From assembly GCA_963205115.1 (NCBI GenBank), contig CAUJHV010000029.1, positions 62,001 to 126,000 of the forward strand: 64,000 nucleotides of DNA, read 5' to 3'. Each line of letters begins with the position of its first letter. The stretch's first letter is position 1. Made by a program: the position numbers and the translations under genes. The notes below the pieces were generated by a model. The model did not search any database and had not been told where the DNA came from. It was given only the letters and a program-made list of their open reading frames with translations. This stretch comes from Pseudomonadota bacterium (GTDB lineage: Bacteria > Pseudomonadota > Gammaproteobacteria > Burkholderiales > Burkholderiaceae_C). Shown here piece after piece: positions 54,887 to 64,000 of this stretch.

Positions 54887-54936
54887 CCCGGAAGTGTCGT
54901 CTGTACGGGTCAGGCGCTGGCTCCGATCACCGCGTC

Positions 54937-56425
<1,489 letters not shown>

Positions 56426-56429
<4 letters not shown>

Positions 56430-57391
56430 TTTGCGGGCCCCGCGTCGTGCGCCGACGGCCGGTCGATCAGCCCCCACAGACCGCGCCGCAGCAACAGCAC
56501 CATGGCCACGATCAGCAGGCCCAGGACCATCATCCAGTGTTCGGTCCAGACCTTGAGCAGTTCTTCGATCAGCATCAGCCCGACGGCGCCGACGACCGGG
56601 CCCACCACCGTGCCCACGCCGCCCAGCACGACCATCACGATCAGCTCGCCCGAGACCGTCCAGTTCAGGTAGGCCGGCGAGACAAAGCCGCTGAGGTTGG
56701 CCAGGAAGAAGCCGGCCAGCGCGCAGATCCAGGCCGAGATCACGTAGGCCAGCAAGCGGTAGGGCAGCGTGGCGGTACCCACGGCACGCACGCGGCGCTC
56801 GCCGATGCGCGTGGCGCGCAGCACCAGCCCGAAGCGCGATCCCATCAGGCGGTGCGTGGCGTAGATCGTGGCCCACAGGCAGGCCAGCAACGAGAGGTAC
56901 AGCGCCGTGGCATTGCCGGTGAGTGCGCCGAAGTTGCTGCCGCGCGGCAGCGACATGCCTTCGTCACCGCCCCAGGCCTTGAGGCTGACGAACAGGAAGA
57001 AGAACATCTGCGCGAAAGCCAGCGTGATCATGATGAACGCGATGCCGTGGGTGCGCAGCGCCACCCAGCCCACGCCCGCGGCGATGAGGCCCACGCTGGC
57101 GAAGATCGTCGCCAGCTGCAGCCAGCCCGACTCCCAGCCCGCCGTCTGCATGATCAGCACGGTGTAGGCGCCCAGGCCCATGTACATCGAATGGCCCATG
57201 CTGACCATGCCGCCGAAGCCCAGCGCCATATTCAGCCCCGCGGCCGCCAGCGCAAAGACCAGGATGCGCGAGGCCAGCGTCATCACGTAGTTGTCGCCGA
57301 AGCTCGCGGCGTACAGCGGCACGGCCGCCATGGCCAGCACCAGCAAGGCGATGGCCGCGAGCTTGGTGCGCGGAAGCTCGACGCGGCTCAC
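56426..57391 (-). CDS. ABC system D: LivM-type permease
   Basis: 321-residue permease. LNMALGFGGMVSMGHSMYMG (about 50-70) is the LivM hallmark with GGMVSMGHS in place of GQISLGH, seen in related aromatic-acid importers. Then AFIMITLAFAQMFFFLFVSL, the coupling loop RATRIGERRVRAVGTATLPY and MVVLGGVGTVVGPVVGAVGL. The start is the GTG at 57391, overlapping the LivH-type stop (GTGA), giving VSRVELPRTKLAAIALLVLA as a plausible beginning. Confidence 0.9.
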
Positions 57392-58305
57392 AGACGCACC
57401 GGAAACAGACCTTGGGGCCGCAGCGCCAGCACCGTGGCCATCAGCACGTAGACCCCCACCGAGGCCAATGCCGGCCCGGCCGCCGCGGCGACGCTGGGGT
57501 CGAACAGCTTGAACAGCAGCGCCGGCAGCAGCGCGCGGCCCAGCGTGTCGACCATGCCGACGATCAGGGCCCCGTACAGCGCGCCGCGGATCGACCCGAT
57601 GCCGCCGATGACGATGACCACCAGCGTGAGGATCAGCACGGGCTCGCCCATGCCCGACTGGATCGACAGGATGGGCCCGGCCATCGCGCCCGCCAGCCCG
57701 GCCAGCGCCGCGCCCAGCGCGAAGATGAAGGTGGTGAGCCAGCCGATGTCCACGCCCAGCGCGGACACCATGTCGCGGTTGCTGGCACCGGCGCGGATCA
57801 GCATGCCCACGCGTGTGCGGTCGATCAGCAGGTGCAGGCCGCCGGCCACCAGCAGGCCGGCCACGATGATGGCGCCGCGGTAGGCGGGGTAGTTGAAGCC
57901 CAGGATCTGCACCGGCTCGGCCAACCACGGCGGCACGTCCATGAACAGCGGCGCACTGCCCCAGAACAGCCGCACGGCTTCGTTGGCAAACAGCACCAGT
58001 CCGAAGGTCGCCAGCACCTGGTCGAGATGGTCGCGGCGGTGCAGCGTGGCCAGGGCCAGCCGGTCGAGCAGGGCGCCGAGCACGAACATGCCGGCCACGG
58101 CCGCGCCCAGCGCCAGGAAGAAGGACTCGGTGCGGCCATAGGTCAGCGCCGCCAGATAGGCACCCACCATGTACAGCGACCCGTGCGCCAGGTTGATGAA
58201 ATTCATGATGCCGAAGACCAGCGTCAGGCCGGCCGCCATCAGGAACAGCAGCAGGCCGAACTGGACACCGTTCAGCGCCTGGGTGAGCAGGAGTTCGGGA
58301 CTCAT
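57388..58305 (-). CDS. ABC system D: LivH-type permease
   Basis: 305-residue permease. MNFINLAHGSLYMVGAYLAA near residues 34-53, LDQVLATFGLVLFANEAVRL, coupling loop MLIRAGASNRDMVSALGVDI and LTLVVIVIGGIGSIRGALYG follow the LivH pattern. Its gene follows the reductase stop by six bases, showing that the oxygenase and the importer share one operon. Confidence 0.93.
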   Translation of the reverse strand: MSPELLLTQALNGVQFGLLLFLMAAGLTLVFGIMNFINLAHGSLYMVGAYLAALTYGRTESFFLALGAAVAGMFVLGALLDRLALATLHRRDHLDQVLATFGLVLFANEAVRLFWGSAPLFMDVPPWLAEPVQILGFNYPAYRGAIIVAGLLVAGGLHLLIDRTRVGMLIRAGASNRDMVSALGVDIGWLTTFIFALGAALAGLAGAMAGPILSIQSGMGEPVLILTLVVIVIGGIGSIRGALYGALIVGMVDTLGRALLPALLFKLFDPSVAAAAGPALASVGVYVLMATVLALRPQGLFPVRL

Positions 58306-58311
58306 CGGCGG

Positions 58312-59286
58312 CTACAGGTCGAGCACCAGCACGGGCGAGTGCGATCGTGAGCAGCAGGGCAGGAACTGGTCGTTGGCCTGCTGCTCGGCGGGCATGAGGT
58401 AGGCATCGCGGTGATCCGGAACACCTTCCAACACGCGCGTGAGGCAGGTGCCGCACACGCCTTGTTCGCACGAGGTCTCGACCGTCACGCCCGCCGCGGC
58501 CAGGGCCTCGACGACGGTCTGCGCGGGTGCGACGGCGATGACGCGCCCGGAGCGGGCGAGCTTGACCGAGAAGCTGGCGTCGCCGGCCGACTTCTGCACC
58601 TCGGCGGCGAAGAACTCCCAGTGCAGCTGGGCTTCCGGCCAGCCGGCTGCACGCGCCTGGGCGAGCACGGCATCCATGAAACCCTTGGGCCCGCACACGT
58701 ACAGGTGCGTGCCCGGCGTGGGTGCGGCCAACAGCCGGGCGAGTTCCAGCTTCTGGTGCTCTGGGCCGTTGTCCAGATGCAGCGTGACGCGATCGGCGAA
58801 AGGCTGCTGTGCGATCTCGTCGACGAAGGCGGCGCGTTCGCGGGAGCGCACGCCGTAGTGCATGTCGAACGCGGCGCCGCAAGACGCCAGGCGCCGCACC
58901 ATGGCCAGGATCGGCGTGACGCCGATGCCGCCGGCCAGCAGCAGGCTGCGGTGGGCATCGGGCGCCAGCGGGAAGTGGTTCTTCGGCGCGCCGATGTGCA
59001 GCAGCTGGCCCTCCTGCACGGTCTCGTGCATGGCTCGCGAGCCGCCGCGCGAGGCCGCTTCGCGCAGCACGGCGATCCGGTAGCGGTGGGTCTCGGCCGG
59101 GTCGTTGCACAGCGAATACTGGCGCGTGAGGCCGTCGGGCAGGTGCACGTCGATGTGCGCACCGGCGGTGAAGGCCGGCAGCGTGCCACCGTCGGGGTGC
59201 ACCAGCTCGAAGGAGCAGATGTCCACCGCCTCGTTCCGGCGCGTCTTCACGCGCACGTGCAGATCGGTCGCGGCGGTGCTGGTCAT
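58312..59286 (-). CDS. VanB-type ferredoxin-NAD(P)H reductase for the Rieske oxygenase
   Basis: 324-residue reductase with an FMN/FAD-NAD(P)H module (RQYSLCNDPAETHRYRIAVL near 55-75, LLLAGGIGVTPILAMVRRLA near 115) and a C-terminal plant-type 2Fe-2S domain (CEQGVCGTCLTRVLEGVPDH near 275 and CC at 308-309). This is the class IA/PDR order typical of vanillate demethylase reductase. It carries electrons from NAD(P)H to the Rieske protein encoded 40 bases upstream. The module order is complete, so it should be functional. Confidence 0.92.
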   Translation of the reverse strand: MTSTAATDLHVRVKTRRNEAVDICSFELVHPDGGTLPAFTAGAHIDVHLPDGLTRQYSLCNDPAETHRYRIAVLREAASRGGSRAMHETVQEGQLLHIGAPKNHFPLAPDAHRSLLLAGGIGVTPILAMVRRLASCGAAFDMHYGVRSRERAAFVDEIAQQPFADRVTLHLDNGPEHQKLELARLLAAPTPGTHLYVCGPKGFMDAVLAQARAAGWPEAQLHWEFFAAEVQKSAGDASFSVKLARSGRVIAVAPAQTVVEALAAAGVTVETSCEQGVCGTCLTRVLEGVPDHRDAYLMPAEQQANDQFLPCCSRSHSPVLVLDL

Positions 59287-59326
59287 CGTGGTCCTGCGTT
59301 GCTCGGTGGGCAGCGACGGGCGGCGC

Positions 59327-60367
59327 CTACGCGGCGTTGCCTTCTTCGGCCAGTCGTGTCAGCGTGCGGCGCATGTGCACGCGGGCCGCATCGGAGGCGA
59401 TGTCCACCAGACCGGCCTCGCCGCCGGTGGCGTCCAGCGCGGCCTGCTGCGCCTCGATCATCACCTTGTCCTCCTGGAACGCGGTGTGGATCTGGTCGTA
59501 GAGCTGGTCGGTGGCGCTGGGGTCGTGCTGGCGGTAGCCGTTGGCGGCGGACCAGAAATAGAAGCAGGTGTTCTCGGTCTCCGGCGTCAGGCTGTGCAGG
59601 ATGCGCAGCGAGAAGCCACCTTCCTGCAGCCGGTTCTGCTCGGCCCCGCGGCCCACGTCCAACGCGCCAGTCCACTGCACGACATTGCCGGGCGCGACAA
59701 ATTCGAAGTCCATCCAGCGGTCGACACGGCCCTGGAACCCCACCGCCTTGATGTAGGTGGCCGGCGGCTGCGAATTGGGCAGCCAGCGCACGAAATGCAG
59801 GCCGTTTTCCTTGCGCTCCACGGTCATCTTGGCTTCCACGTGGGCCTGGGCGTTGCCGCCGATGGTCGTCTTGTGCACATAGGCCAGATGGGTCAGGTCC
59901 ATCAGGTTTTCGATGAGCAGTTCGTACTTGGCCTTGACGTGGTAGACGTGCGTGCGGTGCGGCCACCGCGCGCGGTCGTTGTGGTACGGGTAGGGCAGGA
60001 TCTTGGCGCGGTCCGCCTTGTCCGGGTCGCCGATCCAGACCCAGATGATCTCGTCGCGCTCCTCGACCTCGAAACGCGGCACCTGGAGCTTGGCCGGGAT
60101 CTTGTCCTGCCCCGGCACGTGCACGCAGCGGCCGCTGCAATCGAAGACCAGGCCGTGATAGCCGCAGGCCAGGCCCTTGTCGTTGACCTCGCCCAGGCTG
60201 AGCGCCGCGCCGCGGTGGCAGCAGCGGTCCTGCAGGGCCGCGATCTTGCCCGTGGCCCGGTCGCGGTAGAAGACGATGGGCTCGCCACAGATCTTGCGGC
60301 CGAACGGCGTGTCGCCGACTTCGTGGCCCCAGGCGGCCATATACCAGGCGTTGCGGATGAAGCTCAT
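59327..60367 (-). CDS. Rieske-type aromatic oxygenase, VanA-like
   Basis: 346 residues, single-component oxygenase of the vanillate O-demethylase/dicamba monooxygenase group. Rieske ligands: Cys49 and His51 (CCHRG), Cys68 and His71 (CGYHG). Mononuclear iron ligands: His160 and His165 within NLMDLTHLAYVH, with Asp157 bridging. Such enzymes demethylate aromatic methyl ethers or hydroxylate rings. In an operon with 3-hydroxyanthranilate dioxygenase a reasonable substrate is a methoxy- or otherwise substituted aminobenzoate that gives 3-hydroxyanthranilate; this is inference. The ribosome site GGAGACA is duplicated in tandem before the ATG. Confidence 0.9.
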   Translation of the reverse strand: MSFIRNAWYMAAWGHEVGDTPFGRKICGEPIVFYRDRATGKIAALQDRCCHRGAALSLGEVNDKGLACGYHGLVFDCSGRCVHVPGQDKIPAKLQVPRFEVEERDEIIWVWIGDPDKADRAKILPYPYHNDRARWPHRTHVYHVKAKYELLIENLMDLTHLAYVHKTTIGGNAQAHVEAKMTVERKENGLHFVRWLPNSQPPATYIKAVGFQGRVDRWMDFEFVAPGNVVQWTGALDVGRGAEQNRLQEGGFSLRILHSLTPETENTCFYFWSAANGYRQHDPSATDQLYDQIHTAFQEDKVMIEAQQAALDATGGEAGLVDIASDAARVHMRRTLTRLAEEGNAA

Positions 60368-60370
60368 GTT

Positions 60371-60390
60371 TGTCTCCTGTCTCCTGTCTG
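60371..60390 (-). promoter_or_regulatory. Tandem duplicated ribosome binding site before Rieske gene
   Basis: On the plus strand TGTCTCC is repeated twice and followed by TGTCTG; read on the minus strand this gives two GGAGACA copies before the ATG at 60367. The nearer one is at normal distance. The repeat may be a slippage product. Confidence 0.45.
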
Positions 60391-60411
60391 CGTGGCGGTC
60401 GGGTGTGCCGG

Positions 60412-61575
60412 CTACTTCGTGGCGCACTCGCCCACGTAGGGGTCCGGGTGGTTCTTCAAGGGCGTGGCCATCGTCTTCAGCGACACGCGGCCCTGGCCGT
60501 CCTTGGCGACTTCGTAGACGCTCATGTCCTGGATCGGGAAGCCGTTGCGGTTGAAGCGCAGGTTGCCGCGCACCGAGGAAAACTCGGCCGACTTCAGGGC
60601 GTCGCGCAGGGCGTTGCGGTCGGTGGCATTGGCGCCGGCGCGGCGCAGCGCGCTGTCGATCATCTGGGCCGCGTCGTAGCCTTGGGCGGCATATTGCGAA
60701 GCGATGCGGCCATAGCGCTTTTCGAAGGCCGCGGTGAACTCGCGGTTGGCCGCGTTGTTGGTGTCCGGGCCCCACTGCGCGCCCATCACCACGCCCAAGG
60801 CGGCGTCCTTGAGCGCCGGAATCGTCGTGCCGTCGGTGCCCACGCTGAGCAGCGGAATCTTGCCCAGCAACCCGGCCTGGCGCATCTGCTTGACGAAGTT
60901 GACGCCCATGCCGCCCGGGTAGAACGCAAAGACCGCGTCAGGCGCTGCCGCCTGCAGCTGCGCCAGCTCGGCGGAGTAGTCGGGCTGGTTGAGCTGCGTG
61001 AAGACCTCGCCCGCCAGCGTGCCCTTGAAGTAGCGCTTGAAGCCTGCCACCTGGTCCTTGCCCGACTGGTAGTTGGGCGCCATCAGCACCAGCTTCTTGT
61101 AGCCCTTGTCGTTGGCGTACTGGCCCAGCACCTCGGCCAGTGCATCGTTCTGGAAGGACGTGAAGAAGAAGTTCGCGCTGCACTGCTTGCCGGCCAGCGG
61201 CGCGGGGCCGGCGTTGGAGCCGACGAAGGGAATGCCCGCCTCGGCCAGCGGCTTGGCCACGGCCATCATCACGTTCGAGAAGGTGACCCCGGTGATCAGG
61301 TTGACCTTGTCCTTCTCGATGAGCTTCTGCACCAGTTGCACGCCCAGGTCGGGCTTGAGCTGGTCGTCTTCCTTGACGATGGTGACCGCCACGCCGCCGA
61401 GCTTGCCGCCGCGGTTTTCAAGCGCGAGCATGAAGCCGTCGACCTGGTCCTGGCCCAGCGCGGCCGCGGGCCCGGACAAGGTGGCCATGAAACCGATCTT
61501 CACTTGCGCGAAGGCGCTGGTGGCGCCGATCGCCAGGACAGTGGCCAGGGCAATCCGGTGGAAGCGAGCAATCAT
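60412..61575 (-). CDS. ABC system D: periplasmic substrate-binding protein
   Basis: 387-residue binding protein. Signal peptide about 1-23 (ATSAFAQ), mature start VKIGFMATLSGPAAALGQDQ, GVTFSNVMMAVAKPLAEAGI and LVLMAPNYQSGKDQVAGFKR, which place it in the group that binds aromatic acids (benzoate-, 4-hydroxybenzoate- or similar) more than branched-chain amino acids. It lies between the decarboxylase and the Rieske gene, separated from its own permeases, showing that transport and catabolism are mixed in one operon. Confidence 0.9.
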   Translation of the reverse strand: MIARFHRIALATVLAIGATSAFAQVKIGFMATLSGPAAALGQDQVDGFMLALENRGGKLGGVAVTIVKEDDQLKPDLGVQLVQKLIEKDKVNLITGVTFSNVMMAVAKPLAEAGIPFVGSNAGPAPLAGKQCSANFFFTSFQNDALAEVLGQYANDKGYKKLVLMAPNYQSGKDQVAGFKRYFKGTLAGEVFTQLNQPDYSAELAQLQAAAPDAVFAFYPGGMGVNFVKQMRQAGLLGKIPLLSVGTDGTTIPALKDAALGVVMGAQWGPDTNNAANREFTAAFEKRYGRIASQYAAQGYDAAQMIDSALRRAGANATDRNALRDALKSAEFSSVRGNLRFNRNGFPIQDMSVYEVAKDGQGRVSLKTMATPLKNHPDPYVGECATK

Positions 61576-61638
61576 GATGCGTGTGTCTCCGTCTGCGTTG
61601 TCAGCGAGCCGGGTGGCCCGATGGGTCGTTGGCGGCCT

Positions 61639-63215
<1,577 letters not shown>

Positions 63216-63638
63216 TCAGGGATGCAGCGGCCGGTAGGCGACCGCCTTGATCTCGATGAGCAGGTGCGGGTGCGGCAACTGGTGCACCGCGACCGTCGTG
63301 CGGGTCGGTCCGTCGTAGTCGAAAAACTCGGCCCACGCCTCGTTGTAGCCGCCGAAATCGTTCATGTTCACGAGGAAGACCTGCGCCTCGACCAGGTCCG
63401 CCAGGCTGGCGCCCGCGCTGGCCAGGATGTCGCGGATGTTCTCGATCACGGCGCGGGTCTGGACCTTGATGTCCAGGCGCGTGACGCCCATCGCGTCGGC
63501 CTCGGCGCCTGCAAAGCTGTTGTCCGGGCGGCGCGAGCTGGTGCCCGAGACGAACAGGAAATCACCTGCGCGCTTGATGTGCGGAAAGCGGCCGCGCGGC
63601 GTGGCCTTGCCAGCGACGACCTGGGACGACGTCGTCAT
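63216..63638 (-). CDS. 2-aminomuconate deaminase, RidA-fold type
   Basis: 140 residues of the RidA/YjgF fold. It starts [20 protein letters not shown] and has the deaminase-specific blocks [20 protein letters not shown] and [20 protein letters not shown], unlike generic RidA. It hydrolyses 2-aminomuconate to 4-oxalocrotonate plus ammonia. Its place between the semialdehyde dehydrogenase and the dioxygenase supports this over a generic enamine deaminase. It lies 21 bases before the dioxygenase gene. Confidence 0.88.
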   Translation of the reverse strand: MTTSSQVVAGKATPRGRFPHIKRAGDFLFVSGTSSRRPDNSFAGAEADAMGVTRLDIKVQTRAVIENIRDILASAGASLADLVEAQVFLVNMNDFGGYNEAWAEFFDYDGPTRTTVAVHQLPHPHLLIEIKAVAYRPLHP

Positions 63639-63705
63639 GACGGGCTCCTGTGGACAGTGGTGAAGCGGGTGAAGGCAGGTGTGTTCACACGTAGGTTCCC
63701 TTGCG

Positions 63706-64000
63706 TCATGCAGCCGCGAGAACCTGGATGGCCACGCAGATGTTGGTGGTCTCGGAATAGAAGTCCAGCGAGTAGCGGCCGCCTTCGCGCCCGATGCCCG
63801 ACAGCTTCGATCCGCCGAAGGGCGTGCGCAGGTCGCGCGAGAACCAGGTGTTGACCCAGACGATGCCCACGTGGAAGCGGCGCGAGACGCGGTGCGCGCG
63901 AGAGAGGTCGCTCGTCCACACGCAGGCGGCCAGGCCATAGGCGCTGTCGTTGACGCGGCGCACCACCTCGTCCTCGTCGTCGAAGGGCGAGAGGTGGCAC
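63706..64000 (-). CDS. 2-aminomuconic semialdehyde dehydrogenase, C-terminal part (cut by window edge)
   Basis: Only the last 97 residues are visible; the gene continues beyond the window. The C-terminal aldehyde-dehydrogenase part shows [20 protein letters not shown], then [20 protein letters not shown] and [20 protein letters not shown], the pattern of 2-hydroxy- and 2-aminomuconic semialdehyde dehydrogenases. It would oxidise the product of the decarboxylase to 2-aminomuconate with NAD. The catalytic cysteine is outside the window. Confidence 0.88.
   Translation of the reverse strand, partial: CHLSPFDDEDEVVRRVNDSAYGLAACVWTSDLSRAHRVSRRFHVGIVWVNTWFSRDLRTPFGGSKLSGIGREGGRYSLDFYSETTNICVAIQVLAAA

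Overview
This window is high-GC, densely packed DNA. Its gene families (several branched-chain-type ABC importers, a Bug/TctC tripartite receptor, a trimeric porin, many LysR regulators, aromatic and CoA-thioester enzymes) fit the chromosome of an environmental betaproteobacterium of the Burkholderiales, probably near Comamonadaceae. That placement is inferred from gene content and codon style, not from a marker gene. I saw no rRNA, tRNA, CRISPR, integrase or insertion sequence. It reads as a catabolic and transport region rather than a mobile island.

Layout. 1-2746: the end of a sulfonate pathway, xsc (cut by the window edge) coupled to acetate kinase. 3219-4420: exported methionine sulfoxide reductases MsrB and MsrA. 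4691-5644: a ketopantoate-reductase-like enzyme. 5678-10203 (minus): a four-gene operon holding a TelA-family protein and three proteins I cannot name. 10512-20271: a MarR regulator divergent from an operon with an acyl-CoA dehydrogenase, a complete branched-chain-type ABC importer (system A) with an acyl-CoA ligase inside it, and an enoyl-CoA hydratase; together these could import, activate and begin beta-oxidation of a carboxylic acid. 20341-24761: LysR, tripartite receptor, CaiB-type CoA-transferase and porin. 24873-27063 (minus): a sugar-acid dehydratase followed by a decayed aldolase. 27182-32410: ChrA, small enzymes, an orphan histidine kinase and a DUF302 protein. 32620-36116: a permuted CoA-transferase divergent from an AidB-like acyl-CoA dehydrogenase.

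36246-45909: isochorismatase-like hydrolase and TetR, divergent from an HpaB/4-hydroxybutyryl-CoA-dehydratase-like protein; then ABC system B (minus) with its LysR. 45974-49095 (minus): CBS/BON protein, DUF488 protein and acetyl-CoA synthetase. 49352-53851: ABC system C. 53903-64000 (minus): a probable single operon with a partial semialdehyde dehydrogenase, 2-aminomuconate deaminase, 3-hydroxyanthranilate dioxygenase, ACMS decarboxylase, a binding protein, a Rieske oxygenase with its reductase, the four other parts of ABC system D, and LysR. It looks like import of an aromatic precursor, conversion to 3-hydroxyanthranilate, and ring cleavage by the 2-aminomuconate route.

The main points for follow-up are: the Rieske plus 3-hydroxyanthranilate operon with its own importer; the unnamed TelA operon; an HpaB-family protein that keeps only part of the 4-hydroxybutyryl-CoA dehydratase cluster ligands; a 9-bp core flanked by dyad arms that occurs in two separate divergent promoter regions (44931-44949 and 49201-49221); and GC hairpins directly after three of the four ABC binding-protein genes.
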